DNA from: Luteibacter sp. UNC138MFCol5.1
Lineage (GTDB): Bacteria; Pseudomonadota; Gammaproteobacteria; Xanthomonadales; Rhodanobacteraceae
Direction: 5' to 3'
Length of the DNA: 64,000 nucleotides
Assembly (NCBI RefSeq): GCF_900110505.1
Contig: NZ_FODZ01000002.1
Coordinates: 610,113 to 674,112, forward strand
A model generated the notes under the pieces. The model did no database searches. It was not told the origin of the DNA and worked only from the letters and a program-made list of their open reading frames with translations. Position 1 is the first letter of the stretch. Each line of letters begins with the position of its first letter. The position numbers and the translations under genes were made by a program. Positions 18,533 through 26,791 of the stretch are shown here, in pieces.

Positions 18533-19711
18533 ATGCGCCGCATCCTCGCCCTCGCCTTCCTTCTCGCCTGTACCGCCGTCGGGCAGGCGCACGACGCCAT
18601 GGCCGGCATGGCGATGGGCCACGAGGCACCGCTCGGCTTCGACGCGGCACTCGACGACGCGGGGCACCTCTGGGTCGTCGATACCGTCGGCGAGCACGTG
18701 CGCGTGCGTCGTTCCGACGACATGGGTCGCACGTTCGCCCTTTCGACGATCGTGAACCCGACCGGCGAGCCCGTTTACGCCGAGGGCGAGAACCGGCCGA
18801 AGGTCGCGTTGGGCCCGGCAGGCGAGCTCTATGTGACGTGGTCGCAGCCGCGCAAGCTGCCATGGACGGGCTTCGTGCGCTTCTCGCGATCGCTCGACGG
18901 CGGCGCGCATTTCGACCCGCCGAAGACGGTGCACACGGACACCGCGGAAATCACGCACCGTTTCGACTCGCTGGCCGTCGACGCCCAGGGCAACGTGATC
19001 GTCGCCTGGATCGACAAGCGCGACCTCGTGGCGGCGACCGCGAAAAAGATGCCGTACCTCGGCGCCGCCACCTATTACAGCTGGTCGACCGATCGCGGCG
19101 CCACGTTCGCGCCCGAACGCAAGATCGTCGACCAGAGCTGCGAATGCTGCCGCATCGCGCTTGCGCGGACGCCCGATGGCCGCGTCGACGCGTTCTTCCG
19201 TGCCATCTATGGCGACAACATCCGCGACCACGCCTTCGCGACGCTGCCGACGGACGGTGGCGCACCGGACGTGAAGCGCGCGACGTTCACGCGGTGGCAC
19301 ATCGAAGGTTGCCCGCATCACGGCCCCTCGCTGGCGATCGACGGACGCGGCACGCGACACGCGGTGTGGTTCAGCGCGGCCGACGGCAAGCCCACCATCT
19401 GGTACGGGCAACTCGCGCCGGGCGCCGACCCGAAGCACCTCGTCGCGGTGGCCGGCAACGGCGCCTCGCATGCGGACGTCGCGGTCAGCGGCGCGCATGT
19501 GTGGATCGCCTGGCACCAGATGACCGCGAACGGCCTCGACCTCATGCTGCGCGAATCCACCGACGGCGGCGAGCACTTCAGCGAGCCGCGCGCCGTCGCG
19601 CATGCCGACGGCTCGTCCGGCTGGCCGAAGCTGGTCGTCTGGAAGGATCGCGCGTTCGTCGCATGGAACCCCGACGGCCGGTTCCGTCTGGTGCCGACGG
19701 AGGCGCTGTGA
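18533..19711 (+). CDS. Exported sialidase-like (BNR-repeat) beta-propeller protein
   Basis: The 392-residue protein has a signal peptide (ILALAFLLACTAVGQA). The mature end starts with a Met/His-rich stretch, HDAMAGMAMGHE. BNR/Asp-box-like repeats follow (SDDMGRTF, SLDGGAHF, STDRGATF, STDGGEHF), the pattern of sialidase-like six-bladed propellers. Catalytic sialidase arginines and the FRIP motif are not evident, so enzymatic sialidase activity is doubtful. A CECC cluster sits near residue 203. Start 3 bp after the regA stop; its own stop overlaps the next gene by one base. Confidence 0.8.
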   Translation: MRRILALAFLLACTAVGQAHDAMAGMAMGHEAPLGFDAALDDAGHLWVVDTVGEHVRVRRSDDMGRTFALSTIVNPTGEPVYAEGENRPKVALGPAGELYVTWSQPRKLPWTGFVRFSRSLDGGAHFDPPKTVHTDTAEITHRFDSLAVDAQGNVIVAWIDKRDLVAATAKKMPYLGAATYYSWSTDRGATFAPERKIVDQSCECCRIALARTPDGRVDAFFRAIYGDNIRDHAFATLPTDGGAPDVKRATFTRWHIEGCPHHGPSLAIDGRGTRHAVWFSAADGKPTIWYGQLAPGADPKHLVAVAGNGASHADVAVSGAHVWIAWHQMTANGLDLMLRESTDGGEHFSEPRAVAHADGSSGWPKLVVWKDRAFVAWNPDGRFRLVPTEAL

Positions 19712-20172
19712 TGCGGCGGCTGCTTGCGGCGTTCGCCGCGCTCGTGCTCGCGGCGCCCGCCTTCGCGGTGCCGCCGACGGCGTTGCAGCCCAAGGATGTT
19801 TCCACCCTGCTGAAGCCACCGGCGCAAGGGACGCGGGTGATCGCGCTGTGGGCCCTCGACTGCGCGTACTGCGAAGCCAACCTGGACGCGCTGGCGAGTT
19901 TCCGCGCATCGCATCCCGGGATCGAGCTCGTGATCGTCGCCACGGACCCCGTCAGCCAGGCCGCGGCGCTCGAAGCGCGACTGAAGACGGCGAAGCTCGA
20001 TAGCCTGCCCACGCGCGCCTACGCCGACGCGACGCCCGACCGCATCAACTTCCTGCTCGATCCATCATGGGGCGGCGAGACGCCGCGCACGCTGGTGATC
20101 CGCGCCGACGGGACGCGCGACGCGGCCAGCGGTCTGCTCGACGCCGCCCGGATCGATCGACTGATCCGCTGA
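19711..20172 (+). CDS. Exported thioredoxin-like protein with CxxC motif
   Basis: This 153-residue protein has a signal peptide (LLAAFAALVLAAPAFA). A thioredoxin-like core follows with VIALWALDCAYCEANLDAL; the CAYC pair at about 50-53 replaces the usual CxPC. A cis-Pro-like TPRTLVIRADG strand follows. It is last in the regB-regA-propeller-Trx operon, so a periplasmic thiol role serving the CECC-containing propeller is plausible. No specific substrate can be named. Confidence 0.8.
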   Translation: MRRLLAAFAALVLAAPAFAVPPTALQPKDVSTLLKPPAQGTRVIALWALDCAYCEANLDALASFRASHPGIELVIVATDPVSQAAALEARLKTAKLDSLPTRAYADATPDRINFLLDPSWGGETPRTLVIRADGTRDAASGLLDAARIDRLIR

Positions 20173-20185
20173 CGGCGGGGAACGC

Positions 20186-21178
20186 TCAGGCTTCCACGGG
20201 CTGCGGATGCGGGAAGCGCACGCTGGCGATACGGCTGGCGCCCGGCAGCGCACGCAGTTCCAGCGGCCACTGGAAGCGATCCGAGAGACGACGTGCGATG
20301 GCGAGGTCGAAGCCGTGCCGGTCGACCGCCGCATGGCGGCGGCTGCCTTCCTCCGGCGCGTCGAGCGCGGGATTGATCACGCTGACGCTGCCCGGCATGA
20401 CCGTCACGACGATCGTGCCCTGGTCGGTCTGCTGCAGCGCGTGGCGGATCAGCTGCCCGCAGAGCACCGCGAAGACACGCGGCGACGCATGCAGCGCGAA
20501 ACTGGCCGGCTCGTCGAGCACGAGCTCCACCGGGCGCCCGGCGATGAGCTCCCGCGCGTAATCCACCTCCTGGCGGAGCACGGCGTTCACTACGAAATCC
20601 TCCTCGGCCAGCCCCTGGTCCGACTCGCGCGAGAGGATCAGGAACGCCTCCACGAGGGCTTCCAGTTCCCGCGTGGAACGGCGGATGCGCTCCAGCGAGC
20701 GGTGGCCGAACTCGGAGAGTTCCGCTTCGTCGGCGAGCATGTCCGACGACATCTTGATGACCGTGAGCGGACTGCGCAGTTCGTGGCTGGCATCGCGGGT
20801 GAAGTTTCGCTCCCGTTCGCCGTAACCCTCGATTCGCGTCGCCAGTCCGTGCAGCCCCCGGATCAGGCTGCCGATGTCGCCGTCCGCGCGCTTGTCGCCC
20901 TCGCGGTCGAGCCCTTCCATGTTAGGGCGATCGGGATCCCAGCCATCGAGCAGGCGGGCAAGCGCCGCCACGGGAATCCACTCCCGCGATACGGCGAGCC
21001 AGGCCAGCCCGCCCGAGCACAGGATGATCGCGATCACCGCGCCGACGGGGGCCACGTTGTTGGCCGCCATCAGCGAGGCGATGATCATCACCGCCGTCTG
21101 CAAGACGAACACGACGGCCACGCGCGCGCGAAACGAGCCGCGCCGTCGCCGTTTTTCCTTCGGTGCCCTGCCTTCCAT
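20186..21178 (-). CDS. Sensor histidine kinase with altered ATP-binding domain
   Basis: The 330-residue kinase has two membrane helices (about 20-70) with almost no periplasmic loop, then a HAMP-like linker and an H-box, RDASHELRSPLTVIKMSSD, with the phosphoacceptor near residue 151. The C-terminal HATPase domain is degenerate. The N-box reads QLIRHALQQT, with His where Asn is expected. The DxGxG loop is replaced by VINPALDAP. Only GFDLAIARRL resembles the G2 box. It may bind ATP weakly or act mainly as a phosphatase. Partner regulator gene lies 26 bp upstream. Confidence 0.88.
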   Translation of the reverse strand: MEGRAPKEKRRRRGSFRARVAVVFVLQTAVMIIASLMAANNVAPVGAVIAIILCSGGLAWLAVSREWIPVAALARLLDGWDPDRPNMEGLDREGDKRADGDIGSLIRGLHGLATRIEGYGERERNFTRDASHELRSPLTVIKMSSDMLADEAELSEFGHRSLERIRRSTRELEALVEAFLILSRESDQGLAEEDFVVNAVLRQEVDYARELIAGRPVELVLDEPASFALHASPRVFAVLCGQLIRHALQQTDQGTIVVTVMPGSVSVINPALDAPEEGSRRHAAVDRHGFDLAIARRLSDRFQWPLELRALPGASRIASVRFPHPQPVEA

Positions 21179-21204
21179 CGATCAGTTCCGGCCTTGCTCC
21201 CGCG

Positions 21205-21933
21205 TCATGCCGTCTGCGACGCGGCGACTTCGGAGTCGAGGTCGGCCAGGCGGTATCCCGCGGAGTGGATCGTGTGCAGCAGCGGACGATCGAACGGCTT
21301 GTCGATCACGCGGCGCAGGTTGTAAAGGTGCGAGCGGAGGGTATCCGAATCGGGCAGCGTGTCGCCCCAGATCTCGCGCTCGATGTCCCGGCGGCTGACC
21401 ACGCGCGGCGATTCGCGCATGAGGATCGCGAGCAGCTTCAGGCCGATCGGCGACACCGTGAGTTCCTGGCCGCCGCGGGTGAGGCGCAGGGTGGCGGTGT
21501 CCAGCGTCATGTCGCCGACGTTGAGCACCTCGGACGACACCTGGCGGCGATCGCGACGGATCAGCGCACGCAGGCGCGCTTCGAGCTCACGGACTTCGAA
21601 CGGCTTGACGAGGTAGTCGTCGGCACCGGCCTCGAGGCCCACGAGCTTGTCTTCCAGCGTGTCGCGCGCGGTGAGCATGAGCACCGGGGTGGACTTCTTG
21701 CCGTCCTTGCGCAGCTTGCGGCAGACGTCCAGGCCGTCCATGCCGGGCAACATCAGGTCGAGCACGATCACGTCATAGCTGTTGGACACGGCCAGGTGCA
21801 GGCCGCTCACGCCATCGGCGGCGTAGTCGACCGAATAGCCCCGGCGCTCCAGGAATTCACCGACCATCTCGGCGATCTGGCGGTTGTCCTCGACCAGAAG
21901 GATCAGGCCTGCCTGTTCGTCGCGGTTGCTCAT
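21205..21933 (-). CDS. OmpR/PhoB-family response regulator
   Basis: The 242-residue protein has a receiver domain with ILLVEDNRQIAEM, phosphoacceptor Asp in VIVLDLMLPGMDGLDV (near 58), and the conserved Lys in DDYLVKPFEVRELEARL. A winged-helix output domain follows, with SPIGLKLLAILMRESPRVVSRRDIEREIWGD and SDTLRSHLYNLRRVIDKPF. It is first in a two-gene operon with the kinase downstream. An inverted repeat 20 bp ahead of its start may be an autoregulatory site. Confidence 0.93.
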   Translation of the reverse strand: MSNRDEQAGLILLVEDNRQIAEMVGEFLERRGYSVDYAADGVSGLHLAVSNSYDVIVLDLMLPGMDGLDVCRKLRKDGKKSTPVLMLTARDTLEDKLVGLEAGADDYLVKPFEVRELEARLRALIRRDRRQVSSEVLNVGDMTLDTATLRLTRGGQELTVSPIGLKLLAILMRESPRVVSRRDIEREIWGDTLPDSDTLRSHLYNLRRVIDKPFDRPLLHTIHSAGYRLADLDSEVAASQTA

Positions 21934-21953
21934 CGCTCCACTCCTTTCGCTGA

Positions 21954-21967
21954 TTCACAAATGTGAA
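21954..21967. promoter_or_regulatory. Inverted repeat upstream of the OmpR-type regulator
   Basis: TTCAC-AAAT-GTGAA lies 21-34 bp before the regulator's start, and two further GTGA-type half sites (GTGAGA, GTGAAG) follow upstream within 50 bp. AT content is locally higher than its surroundings. It is a candidate autoregulatory site, by position only. Confidence 0.4.
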
Positions 21968-22052
21968 GAGTTAACGGCCGGACCGGTGAGAACAGCGTGA
22001 AGACCGAAAACGAGAATTCATTGTGGGTAGGGAAACGTGCAGGCGGCGTCGA

Positions 22053-22667
22053 CTAACGCAGCATCGGGCTAAGCGCTTTCCACACATTCTCCGCCACCCG
22101 GGGTTCGCCCGCGGCCTTCGGATGCAGGCCGTCGTCCTGCATCAGCGCTGCGTCCAGCGCCACGCCGTCGAGCAGAAAGGGCACCAGCGCGACCTCGTGC
22201 TTGCGCGCGGCATCGGCGTACACCTTACGCAGGCCGTCGCGGTACTGCGGCCCGTAGTTCACGGGCAGCTCGATCCCCAGCAGGAGCACCTTCGACCCGG
22301 CCGCCTTGGCGGCGCCGATCATGGTGTCGAGATTCTGCGCGAGCTGGGCCAGCGGCAGTCCCTGCAGCCCGTCGTTGGCGCCCAGTTCGATGATCGTGAC
22401 GCCCGGGCGCTGCTTCTGCAGCAGGCCCGGAAGGCGGTTGCGGCCGCTCAGGGACGTCTCGCCGCTGATGCTGGCATTGACCATCGTCCACGGCGTCGCC
22501 ATCTTCGAAGTGCGCGCGTCCAGCAGACGCACCCAGCCGGCCTCCACCGGGATGTTGTGCGCCGCCGACAACGAGTCCCCGAGCACCAGCACCTTGCGCG
22601 GCGTTTCAGCCGCCTGGGCGATGGCGCATCCGACGAACAACAGCAACAGGACAAGGCAACGGCGCAT
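22053..22667 (-). CDS. tesA: TesA-like SGNH-family arylesterase/lysophospholipase
   Basis: The 204-residue protein has a signal peptide (CLVLLLLFVGCAIAQA). SGNH blocks are visible: block I GDSLSAAHN with the nucleophile Ser, block II ISGETSLSGR, block III GANDGLQG, and block V DGLHP with the catalytic Asp/His pair. This matches E. coli TesA, a periplasmic thioesterase/protease I/lysophospholipase. It diverges from the YbbA-like ABC ATPase, and the two start codons share the palindrome CATG. Confidence 0.92.
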   Translation of the reverse strand: MRRCLVLLLLFVGCAIAQAAETPRKVLVLGDSLSAAHNIPVEAGWVRLLDARTSKMATPWTMVNASISGETSLSGRNRLPGLLQKQRPGVTIIELGANDGLQGLPLAQLAQNLDTMIGAAKAAGSKVLLLGIELPVNYGPQYRDGLRKVYADAARKHEVALVPFLLDGVALDAALMQDDGLHPKAAGEPRVAENVWKALSPMLR

Positions 22668-23352
22668 GAGCGATTCTTCCCGGGTTCTTCTCGAAGTGAC
22701 GGATGTTAGCAAGTCGGTTTTCGGCCCGGAGGGCAGGCTCGACATCCTCTCGGGCGTGAACCTGCGCGTCGCGGAGGGAGAAAGCTTCGCCATCGTCGGC
22801 GCTTCCGGTTCGGGCAAGACCACGCTACTGGGACTGCTGGCGGGCCTCGACGTTCCCACGACGGGTGGGATCCGGCTCGACGGCCAGGCGCTGGAGGCGA
22901 TGGACGAGGAAGCCCGGGCCGCGATCCGCCGGCGCCTCGTGGGCTTCGTGTTCCAGTCGTTCCATCTGCTCCCGGCCCTTACGGCCGAGGAGAACGTGAT
23001 GCTCCCCCTCGAACTCGAAGGCGACGACTCGGCGCGCGAACGAGCCCACGCCGCACTCGACGCGGTGGGCCTCGCCGCGCGGCGCCGGCACTACCCGGCC
23101 CAGCTCTCCGGCGGCGAACAGCAGCGGGTGGCCCTCGCGCGCGCCTTCGTGCACCGTCCGCGCATCCTCTTCGCCGACGAGCCGACCGGCAACCTCGACC
23201 AGCACACCGGCGAGCACATCGGCGACCTGCTTTTCGACATGAACCGGCAGCACGCCACCACGTTGATCCTCGTGACGCACGACCCGCGCCTCGCCGCCCG
23301 CTGCGCGCGCTCGGCGGAACTGCACGAAGGCCGTCTCGGAGTCACCGCATGA
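22666..23352 (+). CDS. ABC transporter ATP-binding protein, YbbA-like
   Basis: The 228-residue ATPase has Walker A GASGSGKTT (about 44-52), Q-loop VFQSFHLLP, signature LSGGEQQR, Walker B ILFADEPTG and the H-loop VTHD. It groups by pattern with the LolD/MacB/YbbA class. It overlaps the next gene by ATGA (23349-23352) and is divergent from tesA, exactly as ybbA-ybbP/tesA in E. coli. Its role is transport or mechanical extraction of an envelope substrate; the substrate is unknown. Confidence 0.93.
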   Translation: MSDSSRVLLEVTDVSKSVFGPEGRLDILSGVNLRVAEGESFAIVGASGSGKTTLLGLLAGLDVPTTGGIRLDGQALEAMDEEARAAIRRRLVGFVFQSFHLLPALTAEENVMLPLELEGDDSARERAHAALDAVGLAARRRHYPAQLSGGEQQRVALARAFVHRPRILFADEPTGNLDQHTGEHIGDLLFDMNRQHATTLILVTHDPRLAARCARSAELHEGRLGVTA

Positions 23353-25832
23353 ACGTGCTGCGCCTCGCCCTGCGCACGTTGCGCCGCGAGTGGCACCTGG
23401 TCGAGCTGCGAACGCTCGCCGCCTCGCTCGTGCTCGCGGTGATCGCCCTGGGCGTCGTCGCCACCCTCTCCACGCGCATCGAGCGCGGCATCCTCGCCAG
23501 CGCGGCCGAACTCATCGGCGGCGACCTCGGTGTCTCGGCACCGGCGGCGCTCCCCGAGCCGATGTCGCGTTCGGCGCAAGCGGACGGCCTCGCGGTCACC
23601 CGCGGCGCCTCGTTCCGCAGCGTCGCCTTCGTCGGCGACCGCAGCCAGCTCCTCGACGTGCTCGCCACCGACCGCGCCTATCCACTGCGCGGCACGCTCG
23701 AAGTCCGCGGCGTCGACGGCCGCGACCGCGTCGCGCACGGACCCGGTCGCGGCGAAGTGTTCCTCGACCATCGTGCCATGGTCGGCCTCGGGATCCGCGC
23801 GGGGCAGACGATCCAGGTCGGTGGACGCGACCTCACCGTCGCCGCCGAACTGCTGCGCCAGCCGGACGGCGGCGAGCTCTTCGCGCTCGCGCCGCGCGCG
23901 CTGATGAACCTCGACGACGCCAGCGACGCCGGCCTGCTGTCCGTCGGCAGCCGCGCGCGGCACCGCCTGCTCGTCGCCGGCGCGCCGGGCGCGGTCGCCG
24001 TGTGGCGCGCCAGCGCCGAACGGGAGTCCCTTCCGCAGGGCGCCGAGCTCATCACCCCGGAGAAGATGCAGGAACGCATGCGCACGGCGTTCGACCGCGC
24101 GAGCAGCTTCCTGCGCCTCACCGCGTTGCTGTCGGCGCTGCTCGCGGGCGTGGCCATCGCCCTCGCGTCCGCACGTTACGCGCGGCGCAAGGCCGGCGAG
24201 GTCGCGCTGCTGCGCGCGCTCGGCACGCCGCGGCGGCGCGTCGCCGCTCTCCTGGTGACCACGCTGGCCGCGCTGGCGCTGCCCGCCGCGGCGCTCGGCA
24301 TGGCGATCGCGCTGGCCCTCGCCCAGGGCGCGTGGTATTTCGCCAGCCAGCTGTTCGACAACATCCCGACCAGCCTCCCTCTCGGCCCCGCCTTCGCGGC
24401 GGCGGCGATGGGGCTCGCCGTGCTCGCCGGCTTCGCGCTACCGCCGCTCGTGCGGCTGGCGGAAGTGCCACCCGTCGCCGTCTTCCGCGAATCGATGCAG
24501 CGGCGCGTGCGCCGCTTCGACGCCCTGTACCTCGTGCCGCTCGTGACCGCGATCGGTCTGCTCTGGGTGCAGAGCGATTCCGCGAAGCTGGCCGGCATCC
24601 TCGCCGCCAGCCTCGCCGGGGTCGCGGTCGTCGCCGCCTTGCTGTCCGCGCTGCTGCTCGTGATCGCGCGGCGCGTCGCGCCCGGCGCGCACCCGGCGTT
24701 GCGGCTGGGCCTCGCGGCGCTCGCACGACGCCGTGGCCTGTCGCTCGTCCAGGCCACCGCCCTTTCGCTGGGTCTGTGCGCGCTCCTGCTCCTGGCGGTC
24801 ATCGCGCCGTCGCTGCTCGAGGGCTGGCGCCGCGAGCTCCCCGTCGACACGCCGAACTGGTTCGCGCTGAACCTGCAGGACGACCAGCGCGACGCGTTCA
24901 CGCAGGCGCTGGGCGCCCTCGGTGCGAGCCGCACGAACATGATGCCGCTGGCCGTCGGCAAGCTCACCGCGATCAACGGCCAGCCGATCGACCGCATCGC
25001 CTTCGCCAACGACGAGGCCAGGGATTCCGCCGATCGTCAGCTGCGCCTGTCGTGGAGCGCCGAACTGCCGCCCTCCAACGAAGTCGTCGCGGGCCAGTGG
25101 CCCGGCGCGGCGCCGGCGCAGGCGGAGGTCTCCGTGGATACGTCGTGGCGCGATCGCTACCAGCTGAAGCTCGGCGACACGCTGAGCTTCGAAGTCGGCG
25201 AAGGCACGCTCGACGCACGCGTCACCAGCGTGCGCAAGGTCGACTGGAGTTCGTTCCGCGTGAACTTCTTCCTGCTGCTCGACCCGGCCCATGCGAGCGA
25301 ACTGCCGCACACGTGGCTGACCAGCTTCTACCTTCCGCGCGGCCACGGCGACGCGCTCGCTAAGGTGTCGCGCGACTTCGGCAACCTCAGCCTCATCGAT
25401 GTCGACGCGCTGCTCGATCGCGTGCGCGAGATCGTCGACCGCGTCGGCGGCGCCGTGCGCTGGGTGCTCGGATTCAGCCTGCTCGCCGGGGCGCTGGTGC
25501 TGACCGCCGCGCTCGCGGCGAGCGCGCAGGAGCGTCGCAAGGAGGCCGCCCTGCTCCGCACGCTCGGCGCGACGCGCGCGCAACTGCGCGCCGCCGCGGC
25601 CTGCGAGTTCGCGCTGCTCGGGCTCGTCGCCGGCCTCACGGCGGCGTTCGGTGCGCTGGGCGCGGGTCTGTGGCTGGGCAATGCGGTGTTCCGCATCGAG
25701 GACTTCGTGCCGCCGGTATGGCCGCTCGTCGCCGCGGCCGCGATCGCCGCTTTCATCGTGATGATCATCGGGCTGCTCGGCACGCGAAAGGTGCTGCGCA
25801 CGTCGCCGATGGCCCTGCTGCGGGAAGGATGA
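23349..25832 (+). CDS. ABC transporter permease, YbbP-like
   Basis: This 827-residue permease has one N-terminal helix (about 15-40) and a periplasmic domain. A first FtsX-like helix cluster (about 255-370) with EVALLRALGTPRRRVAALL follows, then a second cluster and domain, and a final FtsX segment (EAALLRTLGATRAQLRAAA) with helices to the end. This ten-helix, double-FtsX form is typical of YbbP. It forms a transporter with the overlapping ATPase gene. Confidence 0.93.
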   Translation: MNVLRLALRTLRREWHLVELRTLAASLVLAVIALGVVATLSTRIERGILASAAELIGGDLGVSAPAALPEPMSRSAQADGLAVTRGASFRSVAFVGDRSQLLDVLATDRAYPLRGTLEVRGVDGRDRVAHGPGRGEVFLDHRAMVGLGIRAGQTIQVGGRDLTVAAELLRQPDGGELFALAPRALMNLDDASDAGLLSVGSRARHRLLVAGAPGAVAVWRASAERESLPQGAELITPEKMQERMRTAFDRASSFLRLTALLSALLAGVAIALASARYARRKAGEVALLRALGTPRRRVAALLVTTLAALALPAAALGMAIALALAQGAWYFASQLFDNIPTSLPLGPAFAAAAMGLAVLAGFALPPLVRLAEVPPVAVFRESMQRRVRRFDALYLVPLVTAIGLLWVQSDSAKLAGILAASLAGVAVVAALLSALLLVIARRVAPGAHPALRLGLAALARRRGLSLVQATALSLGLCALLLLAVIAPSLLEGWRRELPVDTPNWFALNLQDDQRDAFTQALGALGASRTNMMPLAVGKLTAINGQPIDRIAFANDEARDSADRQLRLSWSAELPPSNEVVAGQWPGAAPAQAEVSVDTSWRDRYQLKLGDTLSFEVGEGTLDARVTSVRKVDWSSFRVNFFLLLDPAHASELPHTWLTSFYLPRGHGDALAKVSRDFGNLSLIDVDALLDRVREIVDRVGGAVRWVLGFSLLAGALVLTAALAASAQERRKEAALLRTLGATRAQLRAAAACEFALLGLVAGLTAAFGALGAGLWLGNAVFRIEDFVPPVWPLVAAAAIAAFIVMIIGLLGTRKVLRTSPMALLREG

Positions 25833-25847
25833 TGCCAGGAGGGTGGC

Positions 25848-26321
25848 TCAGTCCGGCGCCACCATCTCCAGCGACATCACAATCGCGTCCTCGCGACCGC
25901 CCTTCGCCGGGTAGTACGAGGGGCGTCTGCCGATCTGGGTGAATCCGAGCGAGTCGTACAGGGCTTTCGCCACCGGATTCGACGGTCGCACCTCGAGAAA
26001 GATGCGCTCCGCACCGTACCAGCGGGCGAGATCGATGAGCCGGCGCATCATGCGCCGGCCATAGCCGAGCCCGCGATGCGTATCGGCGATGCAGACGTTG
26101 AGCACGTGGGCCTCCCCCGCCGCGACGGAAAGGATGCCGTAGCCGGCGATCTCGCCGTCGTGCACCAGCACCCAACAGTTGTGCCCTGCCTGCAGGCAGT
26201 CGCGAAAGATGCCGGCGCTCCACGGGAAGTCGTAGGACGCGTGTTCGATGGCGACGACGGCGTCGAGGTCCTCGCGGCGCATGGCGCGGACTTCCGTCGA
26301 GGGGCGGGCCACGGCGACCAT
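25848..26321 (-). CDS. rimI: Ribosomal protein S18-alanine N-acetyltransferase
   Basis: The 157-residue GNAT acetyltransferase has RREDLDAVVAIEHASYDFPWS near the start, acetyl-CoA loop RGLGYGRRMMRRLI and LEVRPSNPVAKALYDSLGFTQIGRRPSYY, the RimI signature. It acetylates the N-terminal alanine of S18. It follows holD by 4 bp, the same order as holD-rimI in E. coli, and is last in pssA-holD-rimI. Confidence 0.93.
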   Translation of the reverse strand: MVAVARPSTEVRAMRREDLDAVVAIEHASYDFPWSAGIFRDCLQAGHNCWVLVHDGEIAGYGILSVAAGEAHVLNVCIADTHRGLGYGRRMMRRLIDLARWYGAERIFLEVRPSNPVAKALYDSLGFTQIGRRPSYYPAKGGREDAIVMSLEMVAPD

Positions 26322-26325
26322 AGAC

Positions 26326-26787
26326 TCAGGCTCCGCGAAGCGTGCGTCCGAGCGCGCGCAGACCGTTCCACAGACGTCGCTTCGCCGCGGCGTCCGCGAC
26401 GATCGCCGCCGGCGGATCGACGAGAACGATCTGGGCCTCGCTCATGACCGCCGCCGGAAGCTCGTGACCCAGCGCCCGTGCCTGCGCCTCGCCGAAGACG
26501 AGGTACGACCGCGCCACCGGCACACCCGTAAGGCCCTGCGCGTCGACGTGCATGCGCGGGGCGCGTCCGAGAATGGGGCCTCGACCGCGCAGGGCACGTC
26601 CGACGAGATCCAGTTCGCGCTCGGTGGCGTTCGCGGGCAGCACGACGACGCAGTCGACGCGACCGCGCGGTGCATCGTTGGCGGCGTCGACGGGCATCTC
26701 CGGCATGGCCGGTGCGCTGCGCAGGCGCCAGGGCGTGACCCCCATCACCCTGAGCAGACGATCCCGACGTTCCGGCCCGGCGACCAC
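26326..26787 (-). CDS. holD: Divergent DNA polymerase III psi subunit (HolD-like)
   Basis: A GTG at 26787 gives 153 residues and starts 4 bp after pssA; an upstream ATG at 26841 would overlap pssA by 50 bp. The N-terminus RDRLLRVMGVTPWRLRSAP matches the E. coli HolD opening, whose core is LGITQWSLR. Other parts also align loosely: a CVVVLP strand, and a late PPAAIVADAAAKRRLWNGL resembling ANPTARAALWQQI. Position directly before rimI is the same as in E. coli. HolD tethers the clamp loader to chi and SSB. Similarity is recalled, not computed. Confidence 0.72.
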   Translation of the reverse strand: MVAGPERRDRLLRVMGVTPWRLRSAPAMPEMPVDAANDAPRGRVDCVVVLPANATERELDLVGRALRGRGPILGRAPRMHVDAQGLTGVPVARSYLVFGEAQARALGHELPAAVMSEAQIVLVDPPAAIVADAAAKRRLWNGLRALGRTLRGA

Positions 26788-26791
26788 AGCC

